From Pseudoduganella dura (lineage in GTDB: Bacteria > Pseudomonadota > Gammaproteobacteria > Burkholderiales > Burkholderiaceae_D): DNA of 64,000 nt. The notes under the pieces are model-generated. The model was not told the origin of the DNA. It saw only the letters and a list, made by a program, of their open reading frames with translations, and ran no database searches. Of the stretch, positions 28,583 to 36,748 are shown piece by piece; position 1 is the first letter of the stretch; every line of letters starts with the position of its first letter. The translations under genes and the position numbers were made by a program. The stretch lies in the NCBI RefSeq assembly GCF_009727155.1, contig NZ_WNWM01000002.1:1860001-1924000 (forward strand), given 5' to 3'.

Positions 28583-31500
28583 TATGGAAGAACGGCTGGT
28601 AGACGTCCCGTGCCGGCTCCGGCTTGCCGAACCACCGCGCCAGCGCCGCCGGCCACTGCTCCCCCACCGGCACCAGCGTGAACGTGCCGGCGATACGCGG
28701 CGTGGTTTCCGCGGGATGGGCCAGCTCGGGCGTGGTGCCCTTGTTGCCCAGGCTGCCGATGATCGCGTTATGACTGAGCAGCGTGCGCTCGCCGTCGCGC
28801 TCCACGGCCACGTCGCCGGGCGCCATGGACAGGGCGAAACCGCGCCCGCGCGCGCCCGTCAACAGCGCCAGTTCCGTGCCGCGCCGGTTGCCCTGGAAGC
28901 GCAGGTCGGCACGGTTCAGGTGGAATACGCCGAACTCGTTCAGCACGTCCTTGCCCGGATAGCCGGCATGGGGGCCCTGGCCGATCCAGCGGAACTCGCC
29001 GGTGCCGGCCGGCGCCACGACGGAGAGCCCCGCTTCCGACAGCAGCCCCGATGCATTCACGGGCGCGAACGAGTAGCTGACGGCAATGGCGCCGTTGCGC
29101 CCGATCTCCAGCCGGTAGCCGCCCTGCAGGCCTTCCTTGTCCCGGGGCCGGTCAACTGCCTGCGAAGGCGCCGGGGCGGCACCTTGCACCAGGTCGTCGA
29201 ACCGCTGCGGCGCGCCCGCCGGCGCATCCGGCTGCAGCTTCGCATCGAAGGGCAGCGGATAGCGGCCGGACACCGCCACCACGACGTTCCCGTCGTGCCG
29301 TTCGACCTTCACCTGCGCATTTTCCAGCCGGGTCAGCATGGAAGGCAGCCACAACCCCGATTGCTTCGCCCGCAGCGCTTCCGCCATCAACGGCTTGCGC
29401 CCGCTGTGCGGATGGATGCCGTCCACCAGCACATTGCCGGCGCGATCGCGGATCGTCGCCTGCCCGGAAGCGCGCTGCACCGCCAGCGTCCACCCCGGCA
29501 GCGTCACCGTCACCTGCGCCGCGCTTTCGCGCACCACCGGCACGCCCTGCGCCGGCAGCTTGCTTGTCCACCGGTCGCGCGCGGCACCGGGCAGTTCCAG
29601 CGCCACGGCGCGCTCGCTGACCTGCATGCCGTTTTCGTCCACGGCCCGCACGTCCAGCGCCAGCACATCGTCACCCGCGCCGGCGGGGATGTCCACGGGG
29701 ATGCGCACCGTTTCACTGCCGTGCGCCGCCGCCGTCAGCGCGGTGCTGCCCTGCCCGATCTCGCCGCCGTTGCGCAGCAGCGACCAGGACAGCCGCATGC
29801 CGCCGAGCGAACGGAAGTCGTGGCGGTTTTCCACCGTCAGCGCGATGTCCTGCCGCCCGGGCACCACCTTCGCGCTACGCTCGGTGAACCGCACCGGCGC
29901 ATACACCTTGCGCATCTGCCAGTAGTCCGCCTGCGGCGTGCGGTCGGCGTAGGTCACGCCGTCGGTACCGTCCAGCCCGTGGGTATCGTAGAACCGGTGC
30001 GCGTCGAGCCAGGCCTGCCGCGTGGGCTTCGACGGGTCCACCGGCTCGGCACTGGTGCGCAGGATGCCCTGGTCCATGAAGTGCCAGACCGCGCCGCCGG
30101 CGAACACCGGGTGCCGCTGGATCAGTTCCCACTGCTCCTGCAGCCGGTCCGTGGCCAGGCCGAGCGCATGCGCATACTCGGTGAAGATGGTCGGCCGGGT
30201 CAACGTGCGCGCATACTCGGCCACCTTGGCATTGGCCGGATAATGCGGCGCGTGGATATCGACCCACTCGGGAATCTTGCCGTAATTGGCGGCGAAATAG
30301 CTGCCGATCTTCGGATACGTGACCGGGCGCGAAGGATCGAGCCGCTTTGCCAGGCGCCCCGCTTCCAGTTCCGCGTCGTTGACGGGGTTCTCGTTGCCGA
30401 TGCTCCAGACCAGCACCGAGGCGCGGTTCCGGTCGCGCGCGATCGTGGGTTCCACGCGCGCCAGGATGTTCTCGCGGTATTCCGGCTTGTCCAGGTTCTT
30501 TTCGCCATGGCCGATCGACACCTCGTCCATCACGTAGAAGCCCATCTCGTCGCACAGTTCCAGCAGGCGCGCGTCCGGCGGGTAGTGCGACGTGCGGACG
30601 AAATTCACGTTCCCCTTCTTCATCAGCGCCAGGTCGGCGCGCATCCGCGCTTCGCCGATCGCCCGGCCCCGCACGGGATCGAGGTCATGGTGGTTCACGC
30701 CGCGCAGCTTGACGGGCCGGCCGTTCAGCAGCAGCACCTGGCCGGCGATCGTCACCTCGCGCAGGCCGATCCGTTCTTCGACCTCCTGCACCACCTTGCC
30801 GCCGGTGGACACGGTCAGCCGCAGCCGGTACAGCGACGGCGTCTCGGCCGTCCATAGTTTCGGCTGCTCGACACGGATCTTGCCGGCATGCCGCGACTCG
30901 CCACCGCGCGGCAGCACGACGTCGCCCGCTTCGCTGCCGTCGGGCGCCAGCAGCCGGGCGCGCACTTCGCCGCCGGCCCCGCCCAGCGCCACGTCCACGG
31001 ACAATTCCGCCGCGCCGTCCGCCAGCAGCTTCGTGGCGGTGGCCAGGTCCCGCACGTGCGTGGCCGGCACCGAGAACAGCGTCACGTCGCGGTAGATGCC
31101 CGACAGCGACCAGTCGTCGTTCAGGTCGAACTCGTAGCCGTGCGGCCTGGTGACTACCTTCACGGCCAGCACGTTGTCGGCTTCCGGTTCGAGCATGTCG
31201 GTAACGTCGAACGTGTGCCGGTTGAAGGCGCTGGCGGACGACTGGCCGGCCTTTTTCCCGTTGACCCAGACCTCGTAGCCGAACGCCACGCCCTCGAAGC
31301 GCAGGAAGGCCCGCCGGCCCTGCCAGCCGGCCGGCATGCGGAAGGTGCGGCGGTACAGGCCCGTGCCTTCCTTCAGGTCGTCGCCATACGACGGTTCGGC
31401 GAATCCCTGCAGTTCCCAGTTCGACGGTACGGCGATGGTCTGCCACGCCGCGGCATCGAACTGGCGCGCCTTGAAGCCGGCGTCGGTGCCGGCGTCGGTG

Positions 31501-31658
31501 CCGGCCGCGGCGCCGGGCAGGTACCGGAACGACCAGTCGCCGTTCAGGGAGCGCGAGAACGCCCGGTCGCTGGCGGGATACGCCTCGGCGGCGCACACGG
31601 CGCCGGCGGCGAAGGCGGCGGTGAGCGCTACTGCAGGAAGGAGCTTGGGAATGATCAT
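28569..31658 (-). CDS. GH2-family beta-galactosidase-like hydrolase, secreted
   Basis: A 1029-residue exported LacZ-type enzyme. It has a signal peptide (KLLPAVALTAAFAAGAVCAA), a jelly-roll sugar-binding domain (LNGDWSFRYLPG, VWVNGKKAGQS), an Ig-like domain and a TIM barrel with the acid/base glutamate in VLVWSIGNENPVND. The nucleophile is in TIFTEYAHALG. C-terminal domains typical of large beta-galactosidases follow. A short GTDAGTDAG repeat occurs near the N terminus (31476-31505). ATG 31658 is chosen because it gives a clean signal peptide; the frame continues open to 32096 without merit. It likely works with the GH9 enzyme downstream on hemicellulose. Confidence 0.88.
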   Translation of the reverse strand: MIIPKLLPAVALTAAFAAGAVCAAEAYPASDRAFSRSLNGDWSFRYLPGAAAGTDAGTDAGFKARQFDAAAWQTIAVPSNWELQGFAEPSYGDDLKEGTGLYRRTFRMPAGWQGRRAFLRFEGVAFGYEVWVNGKKAGQSSASAFNRHTFDVTDMLEPEADNVLAVKVVTRPHGYEFDLNDDWSLSGIYRDVTLFSVPATHVRDLATATKLLADGAAELSVDVALGGAGGEVRARLLAPDGSEAGDVVLPRGGESRHAGKIRVEQPKLWTAETPSLYRLRLTVSTGGKVVQEVEERIGLREVTIAGQVLLLNGRPVKLRGVNHHDLDPVRGRAIGEARMRADLALMKKGNVNFVRTSHYPPDARLLELCDEMGFYVMDEVSIGHGEKNLDKPEYRENILARVEPTIARDRNRASVLVWSIGNENPVNDAELEAGRLAKRLDPSRPVTYPKIGSYFAANYGKIPEWVDIHAPHYPANAKVAEYARTLTRPTIFTEYAHALGLATDRLQEQWELIQRHPVFAGGAVWHFMDQGILRTSAEPVDPSKPTRQAWLDAHRFYDTHGLDGTDGVTYADRTPQADYWQMRKVYAPVRFTERSAKVVPGRQDIALTVENRHDFRSLGGMRLSWSLLRNGGEIGQGSTALTAAAHGSETVRIPVDIPAGAGDDVLALDVRAVDENGMQVSERAVALELPGAARDRWTSKLPAQGVPVVRESAAQVTVTLPGWTLAVQRASGQATIRDRAGNVLVDGIHPHSGRKPLMAEALRAKQSGLWLPSMLTRLENAQVKVERHDGNVVVAVSGRYPLPFDAKLQPDAPAGAPQRFDDLVQGAAPAPSQAVDRPRDKEGLQGGYRLEIGRNGAIAVSYSFAPVNASGLLSEAGLSVVAPAGTGEFRWIGQGPHAGYPGKDVLNEFGVFHLNRADLRFQGNRRGTELALLTGARGRGFALSMAPGDVAVERDGERTLLSHNAIIGSLGNKGTTPELAHPAETTPRIAGTFTLVPVGEQWPAALARWFGKPEPARDVYQPFFHSYDQ

Positions 31659-31960
31659 GGGTAGGCAGTCGAATGGATGGTCGCACCTTGCCGGCAAACG
31701 CAAGTCCGTCAGGCGGAAGTGGCCGAAGAATCGGGCCGCCAGCGTCCTGGCCGGGTCCTTTGCAGCGAAGATAAAGCAATCCCGGCAACTTGCATGGCGG
31801 CGCGTGGAAATACTCACACTGCTGAGCGGAGGATTGGCACTGTCTCCCTGTTCCGCCGGATTTGCCGGCGATCGATCATCCTGGTTGTTTGTCATGAACA
31901 ATCCCGCGTCCGATTGGACCGTCCCGACAGGGAAACGCGGTATCGCGCTACCATGCCCCG
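31659..31960. promoter_or_regulatory. Divergent promoter region of the two GH2 genes
   Basis: 302 bases between the divergent GH2 starts. I find no convincing sigma-70 pair and no clear operator palindrome. An out-of-frame ATG at 31953 precedes the second GH2 start by eight bases. Confidence 0.4.
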
Positions 31961-33754
31961 ATGGATACGACCGACACCCTCCACCCCCGCCCCCAACTGA
32001 CCCGTCCCGACTGGACCAGCCTCGATGGCGTCTGGGAATTCGCGTTCGACGACGAAGACCTGGGCCGCGGCGACGGCTGGCACGACGGCCGCGCACTGCC
32101 GCGGTCGATCGAGGTGCCGTTCCCCTACCAGAGCGAGCGCTCCGGCATCGGCACGAAGGACGTGCATGAAATCGTCTGGTATGCCCGCACGTTCGAGGTG
32201 CCGCCGGCGTGGCGCGGCGACGAACCGGAACCGCGCGACCTGCTGCTGCACTTCGGCGCGGTGGACTACAGCACCGAGGTCTGGATCAACGGCCGGCTGG
32301 CGGGCCGCAACCGCGGCGGCCACGTGCCGTTCTCGTTCAACATCGCGCCGTTCCTCGTCGATGGCGCCAACCGCATCACGCTGCGCGTGGAAGACCGGCA
32401 GGACATGTACCAGCCGCGCGGCAAGCAGTCGGCGTCCGGCAAGCCGGTGCGCATCTATTACTGGTGCACCACGGGCATCTGGCAGACCGTGTGGCTCGAG
32501 CCGGCGCCGCCGGTGCGCATCGATGCGCTGCGCTGGCTGGAGACGGAGCCGGACGGCCGCCTGTCGTTCGAAGTGCACCTGCACGGGCCGGCCGCCGCGT
32601 GGACCGTGGAAGCCGACGTGATCGATGAGGCCGGCAACCGGGTCGCCTTCGCGCAGGCGGAAACACGCTTCGCCACCGCCACGCTGGATGTGCGGATCGA
32701 CGCGCCGCAAGCCTGGTCGCCCGACCGGCCGTACCTGTACGGCGTGCGCGTGCGCCTCGCCGCCGGCGGCCGGGTGCTCGACGAAGTGGGCTCCTATTGC
32801 GGCCTGCGCCGCTTCGAGGCGCACGACAGCCACTTCCACCTGAACGGCCAGCGCACGTTCCTGCTGATGGTGCTGGACCAGGGCTACTGGCCCGATACCA
32901 ACCTGGCCGCGCCGTCGGCCGGGGCGCTGCGCGACGACGTGGAATGGATCAAGCGGCTGGGCTTCAATGCCGTGCGCAAGCACCAGAAGATCGAGGACGA
33001 GCGCTGGCTGTACTGGTGCGACCGGCTCGGCCTGATGGTCTGGGAAGAAATGCCGAGCACGCGCAACTGGTCGCTGGAAGCGGAGGAGGCGCTGCTGGCC
33101 GAATGGGAACGCGCCGTGACGCGCGATGCGGGGCACCCGTGCATCGTGGCCTGGGTACCGCTGGTGGAAAGCTTCGGCTTCCCCGCCCTGTACCGCCATC
33201 CGGGCCAGCAGGCGTTCATCGAGAAACTCGTGCTGCGCACGCGGCGGCTCGATCCGGGCCGCCTGGTCGTCGACAACGACGGCTGGGAGCATACCGACCT
33301 CACCGACATCTGCTCGATCCACGACTACACGCAGCCCGGCGAAAAGCTGCGCGACCGCTATGCCGAAACGCTGGCGACCGGCGTGCCGCCGGCCAAAGGC
33401 TGGTACAAGGACAAGCCGCTGTTCCTGGCCGGCGGCCAGTACCGGGGGCAGCCGGTGGTGCTGTCCGAAGTCGGCGGCTTCCTCAGCGAACCGGAAGCGG
33501 CAGATGCGCCGCGCGACCGGCTGTTCGACTACTACGGCAGCGTGCGTTCCGGCGACGAGCTGCTGGAGCGCTACCGCGACCTGATCGAGACCCTGGGCAC
33601 CCTCACTTTCCTGGCCGGCGCCTGCTACACCCAGTTCACCGACGTCGAACACGAAAAGAACGGCCTGCTCACGTTCGACCGCCAGCCGAAAGTCGACCCC
33701 GAACAAGTTGCCGCCCTGCACCACGCACTGCTGGAGCGCTACCGCAACGGTTAA
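31961..33754 (+). CDS. GH2-family glycoside hydrolase, compact cytoplasmic type
   Basis: A 597-residue GH2 enzyme without a signal peptide. Domains: jelly roll (SLDGVWEFAFDDEDLG, VWINGRLAGRNRGG), Ig-like region, then TIM barrel (QGYWPDTNLAAPSAGALRDD, LGFNAVRKHQKIEDERWLYW). The probable acid/base glutamate lies in IVAWVPLVESFGF, where the usual Asn before Glu is Val. The likely nucleophile is in VVLSEVGGFLSE. The ending TQFTDVEHEKNGLLTFDR is typical of this subgroup. Substrate is not evident; it may finish oligosaccharides imported after the secreted GH9 and GH2 enzymes act. Confidence 0.83.
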   Translation: MDTTDTLHPRPQLTRPDWTSLDGVWEFAFDDEDLGRGDGWHDGRALPRSIEVPFPYQSERSGIGTKDVHEIVWYARTFEVPPAWRGDEPEPRDLLLHFGAVDYSTEVWINGRLAGRNRGGHVPFSFNIAPFLVDGANRITLRVEDRQDMYQPRGKQSASGKPVRIYYWCTTGIWQTVWLEPAPPVRIDALRWLETEPDGRLSFEVHLHGPAAAWTVEADVIDEAGNRVAFAQAETRFATATLDVRIDAPQAWSPDRPYLYGVRVRLAAGGRVLDEVGSYCGLRRFEAHDSHFHLNGQRTFLLMVLDQGYWPDTNLAAPSAGALRDDVEWIKRLGFNAVRKHQKIEDERWLYWCDRLGLMVWEEMPSTRNWSLEAEEALLAEWERAVTRDAGHPCIVAWVPLVESFGFPALYRHPGQQAFIEKLVLRTRRLDPGRLVVDNDGWEHTDLTDICSIHDYTQPGEKLRDRYAETLATGVPPAKGWYKDKPLFLAGGQYRGQPVVLSEVGGFLSEPEAADAPRDRLFDYYGSVRSGDELLERYRDLIETLGTLTFLAGACYTQFTDVEHEKNGLLTFDRQPKVDPEQVAALHHALLERYRNG

Positions 33755-33768
33755 CAGGCTTACTAATA

Positions 33769-33800
33769 CTAGCTTGCTGATACAAGCTCGCTGATACTGT
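33769..33800. repeat. Short direct repeat before the palindrome
   Basis: AGCTTGCTGATACA is followed directly by AGCTCGCTGATACT in the gap between the GH2 gene and the rsb operon. The role is unknown. Confidence 0.4.
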
Positions 33801-33801
33801 C

Positions 33802-33846
33802 GAGCTCGTGTCACATTGGTGCCAGGCACCAATGTGACACGAGCTC
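33802..33846. repeat. Large intergenic palindrome, GGTGCC-GGCACC type (copy 2)
   Basis: A perfect 22-bp inverted repeat around one central A (33824), starting and ending GAGCTC. Its inner 35 bases nearly match the element at 10345-10393. It lies between the GH2 gene and the stressosome operon and may stop GH2 transcription. Confidence 0.88.
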
Positions 33847-33974
33847 TAGCATATGCAAGCGAAATTTTTCTATACGGAAGCTTCTATTGTGTGGCGAGGA
33901 AATGTTTCAAACCGTATCATTGCGTGTTGGGTGGAGCTGTTACACTAGTTTGTTAGACTATTTTCGGAGATCGC

Positions 33975-34841
33975 ATGAGCATGGCAACGACGGGCCACCT
34001 GGCCAAGATCCTGACCGACAACCAGGATGTACTGCTGGAAGGCTGGCTGGGCGGGATGCTGTCCCGCATGGTGCGCCGTGACAAGGTGGCCGAGGGCGAA
34101 ATCCGCCAGCAGGCCGGGCGGTTCATCCAACTGGTCGTCAAGGCCGTGGAAAAGGACCCGACCTACGATTTCGAAGCATCGGCATGGACCGAAGTGCGCC
34201 ACCTGCTGGCCGAAATGTCGGCCGCGCGCGTCCGCCAGGGCTTCACGCCCACCGAGACCGCCACGTTCATCTTCTCGCTGAAGGAACCGCTGTTCACGCA
34301 GCTGCGCACCTACCTGGCGGGCGACCAGGCCGCGCTGGCGGCCGAAGTGACCGAAACGGGCACCCTGTTCGACCGCATGGGCCTGTACACGGTCGAGGAA
34401 TACCAGCGCAGCCGCGAAAGCGTGATCATGCGCCAGCAGCAGGAACTGCTGGAATTGTCCACGCCGGTGGTGCAGCTGTGGAAGGATGTGCTGGCGCTGC
34501 CGCTCATCGGCACGCTGGACAGCGCGCGCACGCAGGTCGTGATGGAAAACCTGCTCCAGAAGATCATCGAAACGGGCGCATCGATCGCGATCATCGACAT
34601 CACCGGCGTGCCGACCGTCGATACGCTGGTGGCCCAGCACTTGCTGAAAACAGTGGCCGCCGCCCGCCTGATGGGTGCCGACTGCATCATCAGCGGCATC
34701 CGCCCGCAGATCGCCCAGACCATCGTGCACCTCGGCGTGAACCTGGAAGACGTGACCACCAAGGCCACGCTGGCCGATGCCTTCCTGGTGGCGCTGAAAC
34801 GGGTCGGCGCCACCGTGGTTCGCGCCGAAACGGCCTTCTGA
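33975..34841 (+). CDS. rsbR: RsbR-type stressosome scaffold protein
   Basis: 288 residues: an N-terminal sensory domain of the RsbRD type (all-helical, about 1-150) and a C-terminal STAS domain (about 163-280). The STAS part includes LPLIGTLDSARTQVVMENLL and DITGVPTVDTLVAQHLL; Thr217 of PTVDT sits where the kinase RsbT phosphorylates Bacillus RsbRA. The conserved ISGIRPQIAQTIVHLGV follows. It would form the pseudo-icosahedral stressosome with RsbS. It starts at ATG 33975 behind GGAGA, with a second ATG two codons on. It is the first gene of a six-gene operon. Confidence 0.92.
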   Translation: MSMATTGHLAKILTDNQDVLLEGWLGGMLSRMVRRDKVAEGEIRQQAGRFIQLVVKAVEKDPTYDFEASAWTEVRHLLAEMSAARVRQGFTPTETATFIFSLKEPLFTQLRTYLAGDQAALAAEVTETGTLFDRMGLYTVEEYQRSRESVIMRQQQELLELSTPVVQLWKDVLALPLIGTLDSARTQVVMENLLQKIIETGASIAIIDITGVPTVDTLVAQHLLKTVAAARLMGADCIISGIRPQIAQTIVHLGVNLEDVTTKATLADAFLVALKRVGATVVRAETAF

Positions 34842-34848
34842 GGCAGCC

Positions 34849-35205
34849 ATGGAACGCATTCCGATACTGAAAATGGGCGACATGCTGCTCGTCACGATCC
34901 AGGTCGACATGCACGACCGGCTCGCGATGACGCTGCAGGACGACCTGACATCGCGCATCGTGAAGGACCGCGCCCGCGGCGTGCTGATCGATATCTCGGC
35001 GCTCGATATCGTCGACTCGTTCATCGGCCGCATGATCAGCAACACGGCGGCGATGGCGCGCATCCTCGATGCGCGCACGGTACTGGTCGGCATGCAGCCG
35101 GCCGTGGCGATCACGCTCGTCGAGCTGGGCCTCACGCTGCATGGCGTGCGCACGGCACTGAACGTCGAAAAAGGCGTGCAGCTGCTGAAACAGACCGCGG
35201 AATAA
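34849..35205 (+). CDS. rsbS: RsbS stressosome core STAS protein
   Basis: A 118-residue single STAS domain. ISALDIVDSFIGRMI carries Ser57 at the phosphorylation position of RsbS (DSF motif), and VGMQPAVAITLVELGL is the conserved second half. RsbS holds RsbT in the unstressed stressosome and releases it when phosphorylated. The gene is 7 nt downstream of rsbR and 16 nt upstream of rsbT. Confidence 0.93.
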   Translation: MERIPILKMGDMLLVTIQVDMHDRLAMTLQDDLTSRIVKDRARGVLIDISALDIVDSFIGRMISNTAAMARILDARTVLVGMQPAVAITLVELGLTLHGVRTALNVEKGVQLLKQTAE

Positions 35206-35221
35206 CCGGGAAAGGCGCGCC

Positions 35222-35638
35222 TTGAGCTATAACGACGTCGATGCGACAGTGCTGCCGGTCCGTTCCGACGAGGATGTCGTGCGGCTGCGGCAATCCGTGC
35301 GCGAACAGATGATCGCCGCCGGCTTTTCGCTGATCGACCAGACCAAGATGATCACGGCTGCCAGCGAGCTGGCCCGCAACACGCTGCGTTACGGCGGCGG
35401 CGGCGAGGCCTATCTGGAAAAGCTGCTGAAAGGCGCGCGGCGCGGCGTGGGCCTGACGTTCGTCGATCACGGTCCCGGTATCCCGGATATTCCCCGCGCG
35501 CTGACGGACGGCTACACGTCCGGCGGCGGCATGGGGCTCGGTTTGTCCGGCGCGAAGCGCCTGGCCGATGAGTTCGAACTTGAATCAGCACCCGGCCAGG
35601 GCACTACCGTAAGAATCTGCAAATGGAAACCATACTAG
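35222..35638 (+). CDS. rsbT: RsbT switch kinase
   Basis: A 138-residue GHKL serine/threonine kinase. The N box is ASELARNTLRYGGGG, the G1 box VDHGPGIPD and the G2 lid GGGMGLGLSGAKRL. In Bacillus it phosphorylates RsbR and RsbS, then leaves to activate the phosphatase RsbU. No rsbU is present here; the next genes offer other targets. The start is TTG 35222. It overlaps the following gene by 16 bases. Confidence 0.92.
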   Translation: MSYNDVDATVLPVRSDEDVVRLRQSVREQMIAAGFSLIDQTKMITAASELARNTLRYGGGGEAYLEKLLKGARRGVGLTFVDHGPGIPDIPRALTDGYTSGGGMGLGLSGAKRLADEFELESAPGQGTTVRICKWKPY

Positions 35639-36681
35639 CCGCGCACTACCGCCAGAGTTGCCATCCGCTTGCGGACAGCAGCCAGGTCGCGGCAGTGCGC
35701 CGCGCAGCCGTCGAGCTGTGCATCAAACTCGACTTCGACGAAACCGCCGCCGGCGAGGTGGCGATCGCCGTCACCGAGGCGGCCACCAACATCCTCAAGC
35801 ATGCCGGGCATGGCGAGATCGTGCTGCGCCCGCTGGTCCACCGGGGCGTGCACGGCATCGAGATCCTTGCGCTCGACAGCGGCCCCGGTATGGCCAACGT
35901 GGCCGCCAGCCTGGCGGACGGCCGCTCCACGGCCGGCAGCTACGGCGTGGGGCTGGGCGCGATGCGCCGCCTGTCCACCGATTTCGACATCTACAGCGCC
36001 CCGGGCCGCGGCACCGCCGTCATGATGACGCTGTGGCCGCGCCCGGCCACGCCCCCCACGCCCGCCGATACGGCCCGCGATGCGCCGGCGCTGCGCTGGG
36101 GCGCGGTATGCCTGCCGATGGATGGCGAATACCTGTCCGGCGACAGCTGGGCGCTGGCGCACGACGCCACCTCGGCCACGGTGATGGTGGCCGATGGTCT
36201 CGGGCACGGTCCCCTGGCGGCCCAGGCTTCCGAGCTGGCCGCCACCACCCTCGCCGGCGCGCCAGAACTGCCGGCCGGCACGCTGCTGGAAGACATGCAC
36301 GCGGCGCTGCGGCCCACCCGCGGCGCCGCGGCCGCCGTGGCCCGCATCGACATGCTGGGCGACAGCCTGACGTTCGCCGGCGTCGGCAACATCGCCGCGC
36401 ACCTGATCACGGGTGACGAGCGCCGTCAGATGGTGTCGCACAACGGCATCGTGGGCAGCAACATGCGCAAGGTGCAGGTCTTCGATGCGCCGTGGACGGA
36501 CGACACGCTGATGGTGCTGCATTCGGACGGCATCAATTCGCGCTGGCACCTGGGCGATTATCCCGGCCTCGCCGCCTGCCACCCGGCCATCGTGGCGGGC
36601 GTGCTGTACCGCGATTTCAGCCGCGGCCGCGACGACGTCACGGTGTTCGTGCTGCAGGATCGCCAGGGATGGCGGCCATGA
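35623..36681 (+). CDS. GHKL ATPase fused to SpoIIE/PP2C-type phosphatase (RsbX-like)
   Basis: A 352-residue fusion. The N-terminal part (1 to about 140) is an RsbW/RsbT-like GHKL ATPase with AVTEAATNILKHAGHGE, LDSGPGMAN and YGVGLGAMRRLS. The C-terminal part (about 150-350) is a SpoIIE/RsbX-type serine phosphatase: ATVMVADGLGHGPLAAQAS, SLTFAGVGNIAAHL, LMVLHSDGINSRW and GRDDVTVFVL contain the metal-binding aspartates. By analogy with RsbX it could dephosphorylate RsbR/RsbS and reset the stressosome. The attached ATPase may regulate or oppose it. Confidence 0.87.
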   Translation: METILAAHYRQSCHPLADSSQVAAVRRAAVELCIKLDFDETAAGEVAIAVTEAATNILKHAGHGEIVLRPLVHRGVHGIEILALDSGPGMANVAASLADGRSTAGSYGVGLGAMRRLSTDFDIYSAPGRGTAVMMTLWPRPATPPTPADTARDAPALRWGAVCLPMDGEYLSGDSWALAHDATSATVMVADGLGHGPLAAQASELAATTLAGAPELPAGTLLEDMHAALRPTRGAAAAVARIDMLGDSLTFAGVGNIAAHLITGDERRQMVSHNGIVGSNMRKVQVFDAPWTDDTLMVLHSDGINSRWHLGDYPGLAACHPAIVAGVLYRDFSRGRDDVTVFVLQDRQGWRP

Positions 36682-36748
36682 TTCCGGCGTTGGCCGGCGC
36701 CGTGGCGGCCAACGCCGCGCACGCGCGATCGCGGGCGACGCCGGCGGG

